Positions 31,046 through 43,325 of a DNA stretch of 64,000 nucleotides are shown in pieces. A program made the translations under genes and the position numbers. Origin of the DNA: Streptococcus oralis (GTDB lineage Bacteria > Bacillota > Bacilli > Lactobacillales > Streptococcaceae); contig NZ_RJPK01000001.1 of NCBI RefSeq assembly GCF_003943415.1, positions 1 to 64,000 on the forward strand, given 5' to 3'. How positions within the stretch are numbered: position 1 is the stretch's first letter; each line of letters opens with the position of its first letter. The notes under the pieces are model-generated. The model was not told the DNA's origin, did not search any database, and saw only the letters and a program-made list of their open reading frames with translations.

Positions 31046-31281
31046 ACGATTAGAATTTCCCATACCCAAAATACCGCAGGGATGTTGGGTGCCTATTATC
31101 ATTTTATACTCAATGAAAACCAAAGAGCAAAGTAGGGAGCGAGCCATAGGTTGCTCAAAGCACAGCTTTGAGGTTGTAGATAAGACTGACGAAGTCAGTT
31201 ACCTATACGTACGGCAAGGTGAAGCTGACGTGGTTTGAAGAGATTTTTGAAGAGTATTAAAACAAAACAATCCTAGTTTGG
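31046..31281. repeat. Right copy of the duplicated nanK end/BOX/terminator segment
   Basis: ACGATTAGAATTTCCC, then ACCCAAAATACCGCAGGGATG, matches the nanK end with several substitutions, followed by a BOX with one boxB and AATCCTAGTTTGG. The nanK frame is not maintained here. Confidence 0.85.
31106..31257 (-). repeat. BOX element (boxA-boxB-boxC)
   Basis: ATACTCAATGAAAACCAAAG at the left end, a boxB-like centre with TTGAGGTTGTAGATAAGACT and GACGAAGTCAG, the boxA core ACGGCAAGGTGAAGCTGACG, and AGATTTTTGAAGAGTAT at the right end. Confidence 0.9.
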
Positions 31282-31302
31282 TTCAACCAAACTAGGATTT
31301 TC
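31269..31302. terminator. Bidirectional terminator between the nan operon and nanR
   Basis: AATCCTAGTTTGG (31269-31281) and CCAAACTAGGATT (31287-31299), a 13-bp perfect stem, with T runs on both strands. The stem overlaps the last codons of nanR. Confidence 0.88.
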
Positions 31303-32143
31303 TAACGCGTTTTTGTCTACGATAGCCATTGAGCTTTTTATTTTCCCAATAGCTGTTAAAGATTTTTTCCTTGCTCTCGCGATTGATTTCTAAAAAGTAG
31401 GCATAAATCAAATCTATTAAGATGAGCATAGGGAGCTGAGCGGAAATACGCTGGATGTAAGAAGATTGGCTATGATTTGCGACGAGGACTGTTTCGGTAT
31501 AAGCCTGACTATTTTTGTTTGGAGCGCTGGTAAAGAGAATGGTCTTAGCCCCCATTTCTTTGGCATCCAACAAACTATCGAGGACGGATTGGGTAGTGCC
31601 TGATAGGGAAAAGCCAAGTACCAAACAGTTTTCATCCATGATACTGGTCGTCCATGCAAAGCCATCCTGATCGGTCAAAGCTTCACAGACAACACCTAGA
31701 CGCATAAAACGGAGTTTCATCTCACGGGCAATCAGACCAGAACTTCCCGTTCCAAAAAAGTAAACTCGTTCAGCGTCATCGATTAGCTGGGCAACTCGTT
31801 CCAGTTGTTCTTCGTCAATTAAATCCTGTGTTTGTTCCCGTAGGTTGCTGTAGCTTCGAAGTACACGTTTGGTCAAAGGACTATGTTTGTGGGAATGGGT
31901 GTCCTGTTTATTGGCCTGGTGTTGGTATTGAAAAACAAATTCTCGATAGCCAGTAAAGCCACACTTTTTGGCAAAACGAGTAAGAGCAGCTTGGGAAACA
32001 TGCAGTTTTTGAGTAACCTGTTGCGATGATAGATCATCCACGATTGTATCTACCTGCAAGAAATAACGAGCGATTTCCTGCTCTAACTCTGTTAATTCTT
32101 CAAAATGAAGATCAATAATAGTTGCGATATCCTGCTTTTTCAT
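31292..32143 (-). CDS. nanR: RpiR/MurR family regulator, probable NanR
   Basis: A 283-residue regulator: N-terminal RpiR helix-turn-helix (about 1-75, with LSSQQVTQKLHVSQAALTRFAKKCGFTGYREF) and a C-terminal SIS sugar-phosphate domain (about 120-250; YFFGTGSSGLIAREM, VLGFSLSGTTQSVLD). In pneumococcus the RpiR protein beside the nan genes activates them; ManNAc-6-P type ligands are likely. Start at 32143: AAGGAG lies 4 bases before that ATG; an ATG at 32158 adds five residues but has no clear ribosome site. A -10 box (TATAAT on the minus strand, 32203-32208) precedes it. Confidence 0.88.
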   Translation of the reverse strand: MKKQDIATIIDLHFEELTELEQEIARYFLQVDTIVDDLSSQQVTQKLHVSQAALTRFAKKCGFTGYREFVFQYQHQANKQDTHSHKHSPLTKRVLRSYSNLREQTQDLIDEEQLERVAQLIDDAERVYFFGTGSSGLIAREMKLRFMRLGVVCEALTDQDGFAWTTSIMDENCLVLGFSLSGTTQSVLDSLLDAKEMGAKTILFTSAPNKNSQAYTETVLVANHSQSSYIQRISAQLPMLILIDLIYAYFLEINRESKEKIFNSYWENKKLNGYRRQKRVRKS

Positions 32144-32301
32144 GGAGCTCCTTTTCATGAGTCAAAGTCTTAAAAGTTGACGATTGCCTGCTTATTAACA
32201 TCATTATATCATAGAAGTTAGGATAACCAAATAAAAAGGCATTTTCAGTTAAAAGTCAAAAAATGCTTCGACTTTTCCAAGAGTTTCTCCGTAAAATATG
32301 G

Positions 32302-32307
32302 TACAAT
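32302..32307 (+). promoter_or_regulatory. Extended -10 box of pbp2b
   Basis: TATGGTACAAT with TACAAT at 32302-32307; about 90 bases of leader follow before the pbp2b start. Confidence 0.6.
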
Positions 32308-32399
32308 GAAAAGTACCGAGCTTCACCCGTTTGCTCTATTATTTTAGCTGAAAATGAAGGTGAAAATCGGGAATTTTTCTAGAAAAGAGTCTTAGTTGT

Positions 32400-34442
32400 A
32401 TGAGAAAATTTAATAGCCATTCGATTCCGATTCGGCTTAATTTACTGTTTGCCATTGTTATCCTGCTCTTTATGGCCATTATTGGTCGACTCTTATACAT
32501 GCAGGTACTGAATAAAGATTTCTATGAAACTAAGTTGGCTTCAGCCAGCCAGACTAGGGTGACAACCAGTTCAGCTCGAGGGCAGATTTATGATGCAACA
32601 GGGAAACCCTTGGTAGAAAACACACTCAAGCAAGTTGTTTCTTTCACACGAAATAATAAAATGACAGCAGCTGAATTGAAGGAGACGGCTAAAAAACTGC
32701 TGACTTACGTGAATGTCACTTCCCCTGAACTCACAGACCGTCAGATTGCAGACTACTACTTGGCGGACCAGGACGTATACAAAAAAACAGTCGAATCCTT
32801 ACCAAGTGATAAACGCCTGGATTCAGATGGGAACCGCTTATCAGAAGCGACACTTTACAATAATGCGGTTGAAAGTGTTGACGTGAGTCAGCTTAACTAT
32901 ACAGATGATCAGAAAAAGGAAATCTATCTCTTTAGTCAGCTCAATGCAGTTGAAAATTTTGCGACGGGCACCATTTCAACAGATGCCTTGGATGATACTC
33001 AGGTCGCTCTTGTGGCTTCTGCATCCAAGGAATTACCGGGCATCAGTATCTCAACCTCATGGGACCGAAAAGTACTAGACACTTCTCTATCGTCTATCGT
33101 CGGTAGCGTTTCAAGTGAAAAGTCAGGTCTTCCAGCTGAGGAAGTTGACGCTTATCTCAAGAAAGGATACTCTCTCAATGACCGAGTGGGAACTTCTTAT
33201 CTTGAAAAGCAATATGAAGATGTCCTCCAAGGCAAACGCTCCGTCAAGGAAATCCATCTCGACAAACATGGAAACATGGAAAGTGTGGAAAATGTCGAGG
33301 AAGGAAGCAAAGGAAACAATATCAAACTAACGATTGACCTAGCTTTCCAAAATGGAGTGGATGACCTGCTTAAGAGCTACTTCAACTCCGAGTTGAGTAA
33401 TGGTGGCGCTAAATATTCGGAAGGAGTCTACGCAGTCGCTCTCAATCCTAAAACCGGTGCAGTTCTGGCGATGTCAGGTGTCAAGCATGATGTTGAATCT
33501 GGTAAATTAAGTTCAGATTCGCTTGGAACGATAACCAACGTCTTTGTGCCAGGATCTGTTGTTAAGGCAGCGACCATCAGCTCTGGTTGGGAAAATGGAG
33601 TCTTGTCAGGTAATCAAACCTTGACAGACCAGCCGATTGTTTTCCAGGGTTCGGCCCCTATCAATTCATGGTACACCTTGTCCTATGGCTCTTTCCCTAT
33701 CACAGCAGTTGAGGCTCTAGAGTACTCTTCTAATACCTACATGGTTCAAACCGCGCTAGGAATCATGGGACAAACCTACACACCAAATATGACAGTCGCA
33801 ACGGGACAGTTAGAGACTGCAATGGGCAAATTGCGATCAACCTTTGGGGAATATGGACTCGGAGCTTCAACAGGGATTGACCTCCCAGATGAATCTACAG
33901 GATTTACACCAAAAGAATTTGATTTGGCCAACTATCTAAATAATGCTTTTGGTCAGTTTGACAACTACACACCTATGCAGTTAGCCCAGTATGTCGCAAC
34001 CATTGCAAACAATGGCGTACGTTTGGCTCCTCACATCGTTGAAGGCGTTTATGGAAACAATGACCAAGGTGGCTTAGGCAGTCTGGTTCAAGAAACAGCC
34101 ACCAAGGAAATGAACAAGGTTAATATCTCAGAAGCAGATATGGCTATCTTGCAACAAGGTTTCTATCAAGTTTCGCATGGAACGAGCGCTCTGACAACTG
34201 GTCGTGCCTTTTCAAATGGCGCAGCCGTTTCCATAAGCGGGAAAACGGGAACGGCCGAAAGTTATGTTAATGGCGGTCAAAAGGCCAATAATACCAACGC
34301 AGTTGCTTATGCTCCGTCCGATAATCCTCAAATCGCGGTCGCAGTTGTCTTTCCTCATAACACCAACCTAACAAATGGTGTCGGACCTTCAATTGCGCGT
34401 GATATCATCAATCTTTATAACCAACAACATCCAATGAATTAG
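32400..34442 (+). CDS. pbp2b: Penicillin-binding protein 2B (class B transpeptidase)
   Basis: A 680-residue class B PBP, the full normal length. Membrane anchor [20 protein letters not shown], dimerisation domain, then transpeptidase with SVVK (S386 acylation serine), SSN (443-445) and KTG (615-617). It cross-links peptidoglycan in peripheral elongation. The numbering matches the R6 reference exactly. T446 and A619 (SSNT, KTGTA), whose changes mark resistant alleles, are unchanged; L427 differs from the R6 Q that I recall. The downstream gene is recR, as in all mitis-group genomes. No good ribosome site other than a weak GAGTCTTAG stretch is seen before the ATG at 32400. Confidence 0.97.
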   Translation: MRKFNSHSIPIRLNLLFAIVILLFMAIIGRLLYMQVLNKDFYETKLASASQTRVTTSSARGQIYDATGKPLVENTLKQVVSFTRNNKMTAAELKETAKKLLTYVNVTSPELTDRQIADYYLADQDVYKKTVESLPSDKRLDSDGNRLSEATLYNNAVESVDVSQLNYTDDQKKEIYLFSQLNAVENFATGTISTDALDDTQVALVASASKELPGISISTSWDRKVLDTSLSSIVGSVSSEKSGLPAEEVDAYLKKGYSLNDRVGTSYLEKQYEDVLQGKRSVKEIHLDKHGNMESVENVEEGSKGNNIKLTIDLAFQNGVDDLLKSYFNSELSNGGAKYSEGVYAVALNPKTGAVLAMSGVKHDVESGKLSSDSLGTITNVFVPGSVVKAATISSGWENGVLSGNQTLTDQPIVFQGSAPINSWYTLSYGSFPITAVEALEYSSNTYMVQTALGIMGQTYTPNMTVATGQLETAMGKLRSTFGEYGLGASTGIDLPDESTGFTPKEFDLANYLNNAFGQFDNYTPMQLAQYVATIANNGVRLAPHIVEGVYGNNDQGGLGSLVQETATKEMNKVNISEADMAILQQGFYQVSHGTSALTTGRAFSNGAAVSISGKTGTAESYVNGGQKANNTNAVAYAPSDNPQIAVAVVFPHNTNLTNGVGPSIARDIINLYNQQHPMN

Positions 34443-34452
34443 AAAGGAACTT

Positions 34453-35049
34453 ATGCTGTATCCAACACCTATTGCCAAGTTAATTGATAGCTATTCGAAG
34501 CTTCCAGGTATCGGGATCAAAACGGCTACTCGTCTCGCCTTCTATACCATTGGAATGTCTGATGACGATGTCAATGAATTTGCAAAAAACCTTCTATCTG
34601 CCAAGCGGGAATTGACCTATTGTTCCATCTGTGGTCGCTTGACCGATGATGACCCTTGCTCGATCTGTACAGATCCAACTCGAGACCAGACAACCATCTT
34701 GGTGCTAGAGGATAGTCGCGATGTGGCTGCCATGGAAAATATCCAAGAATACCACGGACTCTATCATGTCTTGCACGGCCTCATTTCTCCGATGAATGGC
34801 ATCAGTCCAGACGATATCAATCTCAAGAGTCTTATGACCCGTCTCATGGATAGTGAGGTTTTAGAGGTGATCGTGGCAACCAATGCGACGGCAGATGGGG
34901 AAGCGACCTCCATGTACCTATCTCGTCTCCTCAAACCAGCTGGTATCAAGGTCACTCGTCTAGCACGAGGCCTGGCCGTGGGAGCAGATATCGAGTATGC
35001 GGATGAAGTCACACTCTTACGAGCCATTGAAAATCGGACAGAGTTGTAG
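34453..35049 (+). CDS. recR: Recombination mediator RecR
   Basis: A 198-residue RecR, the usual length. Helix-hairpin-helix at the N-terminus ([15 protein letters not shown]), C4 zinc finger ([16 protein letters not shown]), Toprim domain ([15 protein letters not shown]) and the C-terminal [21 protein letters not shown]. It works with RecO/RecF to load RecA on gaps, and is needed for transformation-linked recombination. It starts 10 bases after pbp2b and ends in terminator 35094-35126. Confidence 0.97.
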   Translation: MLYPTPIAKLIDSYSKLPGIGIKTATRLAFYTIGMSDDDVNEFAKNLLSAKRELTYCSICGRLTDDDPCSICTDPTRDQTTILVLEDSRDVAAMENIQEYHGLYHVLHGLISPMNGISPDDINLKSLMTRLMDSEVLEVIVATNATADGEATSMYLSRLLKPAGIKVTRLARGLAVGADIEYADEVTLLRAIENRTEL

Positions 35050-35093
35050 GAGTAAACAAATTTACGAACTCAATTCATTTATACAAGAACGGG

Positions 35094-35126
35094 GAGACCG
35101 AGTTTGTCGTTATCGGTCTCTTTTTA
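35094..35126 (+). terminator. recR terminator
   Basis: GAGACCGA / TCGGTCTC stem with an 11-base loop and T5. Confidence 0.88.
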
Positions 35127-35222
35127 TATTTCTTTACTACCAGTACCATGTTCAAGTTTCAAAAAAGAAGCAAATATGATATACTAAGGTGCGAGTATTC
35201 TATTAGAAAATAGGACAGTAAT

Positions 35223-36266
35223 ATGAAACAAACGATTATTCTTTTATACGGTGGGCGGAGTGCAGAGCGTGAAGTCTCTGTCCTATCAGCTGAGAGTGTC
35301 ATGCGTGCGGTCAACTACGATCGTTTCACAGTCAAGACTTTCTTTATTAGTCAGTCAGGTGACTTTATCAAAACGCAAGAATTTAGCCAGACTCCAGGTC
35401 AAGAGGATCGTCTCATGACTAATGAGACCATTGACTGGGACAAGAAAATTGCGCCAAGTGCTATCTATGAAGAAGGTGCTGTAGTCTTTCCAGTTCTTCA
35501 TGGTCCGATGGGTGAAGATGGCTCTGTCCAAGGATTTCTTGAAGTTTTGAAAATGCCTTATGTCGGTTGCAATATCTTGTCATCCAGCCTTGCCATGGAT
35601 AAAATTACGACCAAGCGTGTTCTAGAATCTGTCGGGATTGCCCAAGTTCCTTATGTGGCCATAGTCGAAGGAGATGATGTGACTGCTAAAATCGCTGAAG
35701 TTGAAGAAAAATTGACTTATCCAGTCTTCACGAAGCCGTCAAACATGGGTTCAAGTGTCGGTATTTCTAAGTCTGAAAACCAAGAGGAACTCCGTCAAGC
35801 TCTAGAACTTGCCTTCCAATATGACAGCCGTGTCTTGGTAGAGCAAGGGGTGAATGCTCGTGAAATCGAGGTCGGTCTTTTGGGCAACTACGATGTGAAG
35901 AGCACGCTTCCTGGTGAAGTGGTCAAGGATGTTGCCTTTTATGACTATGATGCCAAGTATATCGATAACAAGATTACCATGGATATCCCAGCTAGAATCA
36001 GTGATGATGTGGTAGCTGTCATGCGTCAAAATGCAGAAACAGCCTTCCGTGCGATTGGTGGTCTCGGTCTGTCTCGTTGTGATTTCTTCTATACAGATAA
36101 GGGCGAGATTTTCCTAAACGAGCTCAATACCATGCCAGGTTTCACCCAGTGGTCCATGTATCCACTACTTTGGGACAATATGGGAATCAGCTACCCAGAA
36201 CTAATCGAGCGTTTGGTTGACCTTGCCAAGGAAAGTTTTGACAAGCGCGAAGCGCATTTGCTATAA
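35223..36266 (+). CDS. ddl: D-alanine--D-alanine ligase
   Basis: A 347-residue ATP-grasp enzyme. [20 protein letters not shown] at the N-terminus, [39 protein letters not shown] and [11 protein letters not shown] (metal-binding E and N) are all Ddl signatures. It makes D-Ala-D-Ala, the substrate of MurF, which is encoded next. A TATACT -10 box lies at 35180-35185. A Y in the region of the omega loop marks the normal D-Ala (not D-Lac) type. Confidence 0.97.
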   Translation: MKQTIILLYGGRSAEREVSVLSAESVMRAVNYDRFTVKTFFISQSGDFIKTQEFSQTPGQEDRLMTNETIDWDKKIAPSAIYEEGAVVFPVLHGPMGEDGSVQGFLEVLKMPYVGCNILSSSLAMDKITTKRVLESVGIAQVPYVAIVEGDDVTAKIAEVEEKLTYPVFTKPSNMGSSVGISKSENQEELRQALELAFQYDSRVLVEQGVNAREIEVGLLGNYDVKSTLPGEVVKDVAFYDYDAKYIDNKITMDIPARISDDVVAVMRQNAETAFRAIGGLGLSRCDFFYTDKGEIFLNELNTMPGFTQWSMYPLLWDNMGISYPELIERLVDLAKESFDKREAHLL

Positions 36267-36274
36267 AAATGAAA

Positions 36275-36345
36275 GAGAGGGGTAGGAGCCAGAACTGTCA
36301 CTGCTAGGTGATTAGAGTTCTCGGACTTCAACCCTTTTTAAAGGA
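36275..36345 (+). terminator. Long imperfect hairpin between ddl and murF
   Basis: GAGGGGTAGGAGCC-AGAACT pairs with AGTTCT-CGGACTTCAACCCTT around an 18-base loop and is followed by T5. It can be an intrinsic terminator or the 3' end of a small RNA; murF would then need read-through or its own promoter. Confidence 0.55.
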
Positions 36346-36351
36346 GTAGAA

Positions 36352-37725
36352 ATGAAATTAACGATCCATGAAGTTGCGCAAGCTGTTGGAGCTAAAAATG
36401 ATGTTAGTCTTTTTGCGGACGCTCAGTTAGAAAAGGCTGAGTTTGACAGTCGTTTAATCACTGCTGGAGATTTGTTTGTTCCGCTCAAGGGTGCACGTGA
36501 TGGTCACGACTTTATCGAAACAGCTTTTAAAAATGGTGCAGTAGTAACCTTATCCGAGAAAAAGGTTGCAAATCATCCCTACATTCTAGTAGACGACGTC
36601 TTGACTGCCTTTCAAACTCTCGCAGCCTACTATCTTGAAAAAACGGGTGTTGATGTCTTTGCTGTTACAGGTTCAAATGGCAAGACAACGACCAAGGATA
36701 TGTTAGCGCACTTGCTATCAACAACCTACAAGACCTACAAGACACAAGGCAATTACAATAACGAAATTGGCCTTCCCTACACAGTTCTCCACATGCCTGA
36801 AGGGACAGAAAAGTTGGTCTTGGAGATGGGGCAGGATCACTTGGGAGATATTCATCTCTTGTCTGAATTGGCTCATCCAAAAACAGCCATCGTGACCTTG
36901 GTTGGAGAGGCTCATTTGGCCTTTTTCAAAGACCGTTCGGAGATTGCTAAAGGGAAGATGCAAATTGCTGATGGTATGGCACCAGGTTCTTTGCTTTTGG
37001 CACCAGCTGACCCGATTGTAGAGGACTACTTGCCTACAGATAAAAAAGTGGTCCGTTTTGGGCCAGGAGCTGAGTTAGAAGTCACAGACTTGATTGAGCG
37101 CAAGGATAGTCTGACCTTTAAGGCTAATTTTTTGGAACAAGCCCTCGATTTGCCAGTGACAGGTAAGTACAATGCCACCAATGCTATGATAGGTGCTTAT
37201 GTGGCTCTTCAAGAAGGAGTGTCAGAGGAACAGATTCGTCAGGCTTTCCAACATCTTGAATTGACGCGTAACCGTACTGAGTGGAAGAAAGCAGCCAATG
37301 GAGCAGATATTCTGTCTGACGTATACAATGCCAATCCAACAGCTATGAAGTTGATTTTGGAGACATTCTCTGCCATCCCAGCCAACGAAGGAGGCAAGAA
37401 AATCGCTGTCTTGGCAGACATGAAGGAACTCGGCGACCAGTCTGTCCAACTCCATAACCAGATGATTTTGAGCCTATCGCCAGATGTGCTGGATACCGTT
37501 ATTTTCTATGGAGAAGACATTGCCGAATTAAGCCAGCTGGCCAGTCAAATGTTCCCAATCGGCCACGTTTATTACTTCAAAAAAACAGCCGATGAGGACC
37601 AATTTGAAGACCTAGTCAAGCAGGTTAAGGAAAGCCTTGGAGCCAATGACCAAATTTTGCTCAAAGGCTCTAACTCCATGAATCTAGCCAAGTTGGTAGA
37701 AAGTTTAGAAAATGAATGCAAGTGA
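36352..37725 (+). CDS. murF: UDP-N-acetylmuramoyl-tripeptide--D-alanyl-D-alanine ligase MurF
   Basis: A 457-residue Mur ligase. N-terminal UDP-binding domain (FDSRLITAGDLFVPLKG), ATP-binding AVTGSNGKTTTKDML near residue 107, NYNNEIGLP, LEMGQDHLGDI, and the C-terminal LSDVYNANPTAMK with VLADMKELG. It adds D-Ala-D-Ala to the muramyl tripeptide. AAAGGAG lies before the ATG. It overlaps the next gene by 14 bases. Confidence 0.97.
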   Translation: MKLTIHEVAQAVGAKNDVSLFADAQLEKAEFDSRLITAGDLFVPLKGARDGHDFIETAFKNGAVVTLSEKKVANHPYILVDDVLTAFQTLAAYYLEKTGVDVFAVTGSNGKTTTKDMLAHLLSTTYKTYKTQGNYNNEIGLPYTVLHMPEGTEKLVLEMGQDHLGDIHLLSELAHPKTAIVTLVGEAHLAFFKDRSEIAKGKMQIADGMAPGSLLLAPADPIVEDYLPTDKKVVRFGPGAELEVTDLIERKDSLTFKANFLEQALDLPVTGKYNATNAMIGAYVALQEGVSEEQIRQAFQHLELTRNRTEWKKAANGADILSDVYNANPTAMKLILETFSAIPANEGGKKIAVLADMKELGDQSVQLHNQMILSLSPDVLDTVIFYGEDIAELSQLASQMFPIGHVYYFKKTADEDQFEDLVKQVKESLGANDQILLKGSNSMNLAKLVESLENECK

Positions 37726-38323
37726 TTTTGCCAAATATCTGCAAAGAATGCTAGCCATTACGGATACTGGATTAACCTTTACAAAAGATCCGTTTGACCG
37801 TGAGCGCTACGAAGACTTGCGAAGTCTGTTATCTGAAATGTTGAATCAGGTATCAGACCTCGATGCAGAAGAAGTGGCAGAAGTCATGAAACCGACTTCC
37901 GCTTATGCAACTCCTCTGATGGACGTCCGTGCTTGGATTGTTGAGGATGAAAAAGTATGTTTAGTTAGAGGAAAAGGAGAGGATAGTTGGGCTTTGCCAG
38001 GTGGTTTTGGTGAAGTCGGATATTCTCCAACCGAAAATATTCTTAAAGAAATTGAAGAAGAAACCGGTTTTAAAGCAAAAGCTGAAAGGTTACTTGCAGT
38101 TTTTGATACCAATCGTTTCCAACTGCAGAGCAAACAATATGCAAAGTTTGTCTTTGAATGCCAACTTCTTGACGGACAATTTCAAGAAAATCAAGAAATT
38201 GCTGAGCTTCAATTTTTTGCCATTGACCAATTGCCAGTCTTATCTGAAAAACGCATCACCAAGGAGCAAATGGAGATTCTTTGGCAGGTTTATCAGGGAC
38301 AAAGAGAGCAATATATTGATTAG
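37712..38323 (+). CDS. NUDIX hydrolase
   Basis: A 203-residue NUDIX protein. The Nudix box is LPGGFGEVGYSPTENILKEI followed by EEETGF, with the metal-binding Glu residues present; the usual Arg is Lys. A helical N-terminal extension (about 1-65) precedes it, as in ADP-ribose pyrophosphatase-like or MutT relatives of streptococci. It hydrolyses a nucleoside diphosphate derivative; substrate unknown. The start lies inside murF, so it is translationally coupled. Confidence 0.88.
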   Translation: MNASDFAKYLQRMLAITDTGLTFTKDPFDRERYEDLRSLLSEMLNQVSDLDAEEVAEVMKPTSAYATPLMDVRAWIVEDEKVCLVRGKGEDSWALPGGFGEVGYSPTENILKEIEEETGFKAKAERLLAVFDTNRFQLQSKQYAKFVFECQLLDGQFQENQEIAELQFFAIDQLPVLSEKRITKEQMEILWQVYQGQREQYID

Positions 38324-38517
38324 GTTATGCTAGAGAAGTTTTCAAATCAAAAAAGGTGTCTGTAAGGTGCATTTCTGCGACACAAATGATATAATAGGTT
38401 GCGAATTTAAGTCGCAAGTATTCTATGCTTAGTATAGAATCAAGCTTTTTCAAAAAAATTAAAAAGGTCGAGCAGTGACTTTTCTACTGCTCTGGCTAGA
38501 TGAACGAGGAATAGAAT
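38324..38517 (+). promoter_or_regulatory. Promoter and structured leader upstream of the YwaF-type gene
   Basis: TGATATAAT (-10 TATAAT near 38389-38394) starts a leader of about 120 bases. It has stems TTGCG/CGCAA (38399-38417), TTCTAT/ATAGAA around GCTTAGT (38421-38439) and GAGCAGT/ACTGCTC (38470-38492). No riboswitch class is recognised. Confidence 0.45.
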
Positions 38518-39222
38518 ATGAATTTGTGGGAACAATTATTTACCACACAGATATCAGAACCGCCCCAGTTTGAACTCCACTGGTATATTGGTTTGTTATG
38601 TTTATTGGCTCTTACTTTCTATACTTCTTATCGCTTTCGCGACAAGGTGGCTTACCAGCGCTTTATTCAGATCCTTCAGTCCCTTCAATTGATTGTTCTG
38701 TATAGCTGGTATTGGGGGAATCAAATGCCCTTATCAGAAAGTTTGCCCTTCTATCATTGTCGTATCGCAATGTTTGTCATGCTCTTGATTCCAGGTACTT
38801 CCAAGTACAAGCAATACTTTGCCCTTCTAGGAACCTTTGGAGCAACAGCAGCTCTGGCTTACCCACTCTTTGACCCTTATCCGTTTCCGCACGTGACCAT
38901 CCTGTCCTTTATCATCGGGCACGTGGCACTTTTGGGGAATGCGCTCCTATACTTGTTTAAGAATTATGAAGCTTCCCTGCTCAATTTGAAAAATGTGACA
39001 GTGATTACATTTTCTCTAAATGCCTTGATAGGAGTTGTCAACTTGGTTGTAGGTGGAGATTATGGATTTTTAAATAAACCACCACTAGTGGGGAATCACG
39101 GACTATTGGCTAACTACCTCATCGTGTCCAGTGTGTTGGTAGCAGCTATCAGCTTGACTGCAAAAGTAGTAGAGGTCTTTTTGCAACAAAGAGCAGAAAA
39201 AATGATTCAAGAGAAAGCTTAA
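38518..39222 (+). CDS. YwaF family (TIGR02206) membrane protein
   Basis: A 234-residue integral membrane protein with about six or seven helices. FHCRIAMFVMLLIPGTS-like HCR near residue 80, PHVTILSFIIGHVALLGNALLY, and YGFLNKPPLVGNHGLLANYL are features of the YwaF/TIGR02206 family. Function unknown; it precedes ftsA in pneumococci too. GAGGAATAG precedes the ATG. Confidence 0.82.
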   Translation: MNLWEQLFTTQISEPPQFELHWYIGLLCLLALTFYTSYRFRDKVAYQRFIQILQSLQLIVLYSWYWGNQMPLSESLPFYHCRIAMFVMLLIPGTSKYKQYFALLGTFGATAALAYPLFDPYPFPHVTILSFIIGHVALLGNALLYLFKNYEASLLNLKNVTVITFSLNALIGVVNLVVGGDYGFLNKPPLVGNHGLLANYLIVSSVLVAAISLTAKVVEVFLQQRAEKMIQEKA

Positions 39223-39372
39223 AAAGGCCTTCTCTTTTTTTGATTAAATATGCAAAATATAGCTGTAAGGATATAAAAATAATGATTGCTCCTGAGAAAA
39301 TTGTTTAAAAGACTTTTACAAAAAACCTAGAGGAAATTTATGAAAAACTAAGCACGATTGGATTTTTTGTGT

Positions 39373-39378
39373 TATAAT
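39373..39378 (+). promoter_or_regulatory. -10 box of the ftsAZ operon
   Basis: TTGTGTTATAAT, extended -10 with TATAAT at 39373-39378, 80 bases before the ftsA ATG. Confidence 0.6.
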
Positions 39379-39457
39379 ATTTTGTGAATAGCTGTGTCTC
39401 GTCACAGTTATTAAAAATAGAAGTGAGAAACTTGGAAGACAGAGAGGACGCAATGTA

Positions 39458-42107
<2,650 letters not shown>

Positions 42108-42110
42108 TCA

Positions 42111-42782
42111 ATGGATTTGAAAAAAAATACAGAGTTCGTTTTTCAGCAGGTCGCTGAAGCTAGCCGAGAAGCCAATCGTGATCCAGCTTCTGTTTCAATT
42201 ATTGCAGTGACAAAATATGTGGACGTAAAAACAGCGGAAGCCCTGCTTCCCCTGGGTGTTCATCATATTGGTGAAAATCGTGTTGATAAATTTTTAGAAA
42301 AATATCAGACGTTAAAAGAATTCCCTGTCACTTGGCATTTGATTGGAACGCTACAAAGACGGAAGGTCAAAGAAGTAATCCCTTTTGTGGATTACTTTCA
42401 TGCTTTAGATTCCTTTAAATTGGCACAGGAGATTCAAAAGAGAACAGATCATGTTATCAAGTGTTTCCTACAGGTCAATATTTCAGGAGAAGAAAGCAAG
42501 CACGGTTTTTCAAAAGAAGAATTACTAGAACTTTTGCCGAACTTGGCTCAGCTAGATCAGATTGAGTATGTTGGTTTGATGACCATGGCTCCTTTTGAGG
42601 CAGATTCTGATGAATTGAAACAAATTTTCAAGAAAACTCAGGAACTGCAAGCAGAAATTAGGGAAAAACAAATTCCTAATATGCCGATGACAGAGTTAAG
42701 CATGGGCATGAGTCGTGACTATAAGGAAGCGATTCAATTTGGTTCGACCTTTGTTCGAATTGGCACAGCATTTTTTAAATAG
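42111..42782 (+). CDS. ylmE: YggS/YlmE family PLP homeostasis protein
   Basis: A 223-residue PLP-binding TIM barrel. IIAVTKYVDVKTAEALLPLG holds the PLP lysine (K in VTKY), HLIGTLQRRKVK, VNISGEESKHGF, GLMTMAPF and LSMGMSRDYKEAIQFGSTFVRIGT are family features. It buffers PLP and influences amino acid pools. First of the ylm genes after ftsZ, starting 3 bases after its stop. Confidence 0.93.
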   Translation: MDLKKNTEFVFQQVAEASREANRDPASVSIIAVTKYVDVKTAEALLPLGVHHIGENRVDKFLEKYQTLKEFPVTWHLIGTLQRRKVKEVIPFVDYFHALDSFKLAQEIQKRTDHVIKCFLQVNISGEESKHGFSKEELLELLPNLAQLDQIEYVGLMTMAPFEADSDELKQIFKKTQELQAEIREKQIPNMPMTELSMGMSRDYKEAIQFGSTFVRIGTAFFK

Positions 42783-42791
42783 GAGAGATCT

Positions 42792-43325
42792 ATGTCTTTA
42801 AAAGATAGATTTGATAAATTTATAGATTATTTTACAGAAGATGGGGAAGAAACAACTGCGACTTATCAACCTCAGGATGAGCAGATGATTGCTTCATCGA
42901 GTTCAGCTTCTAAAGAACTGCCAGCGCAGTTTCAATCAACCACTTCAAAAGATGCCAACATCACTCGCTTACATGCTCGTCAACAAGAATTGGCTATGCA
43001 AAGTCATCGTACAGATGAAAAAGTAACGATTGATGTTCGTTATCCTAGAAAATATGAGGATGCAACAGAGATTGTGGATTTATTGGCTGGAAATGAAAGT
43101 ATCTTGATTGACTTCCAGTACATGACAGAGGTTCAGGCTCGTCGTTGTCTAGACTATCTGGACGGTGCCCGTCATGTTTTGGCAGGTAATCTGAAAAAAG
43201 TTGCGAGTACAATGTATTTGTTGACACCAGTCAATGTGGTTGTGAATATTGAAGATATCAAGTTGCCTGATGATTCTCAAAGTGCAGAATTTGGTTTTGA
43301 TATTAAACGAAGTAGAGCGAAATAA
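42792..43325 (+). CDS. sepF: Cell division protein SepF
   Basis: A 177-residue SepF/YlmF. N-terminal membrane-binding amphipathic helix ([16 protein letters not shown]), a variable linker, and the DUF552 dimer domain with [21 protein letters not shown] and [25 protein letters not shown]. It crosslinks FtsZ polymers and helps tether them. Its stop overlaps the ATG of the next gene by one base. Confidence 0.95.
   Translation: MSLKDRFDKFIDYFTEDGEETTATYQPQDEQMIASSSSASKELPAQFQSTTSKDANITRLHARQQELAMQSHRTDEKVTIDVRYPRKYEDATEIVDLLAGNESILIDFQYMTEVQARRCLDYLDGARHVLAGNLKKVASTMYLLTPVNVVVNIEDIKLPDDSQSAEFGFDIKRSRAK

Larger units (their letters stand above)
29895..31052. mobile_element. 1.15-kb inserted segment between nanK and nanR
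   Basis: Lies between two copies of the nanK tail/BOX/terminator segment. It contains a serine recombinase relic, a promoter region and one methyltransferase gene, with more A+T than its neighbours. No terminal inverted repeats were seen, so integration by homologous recombination or by a decayed mobile element is more likely than simple transposition. Confidence 0.7.
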
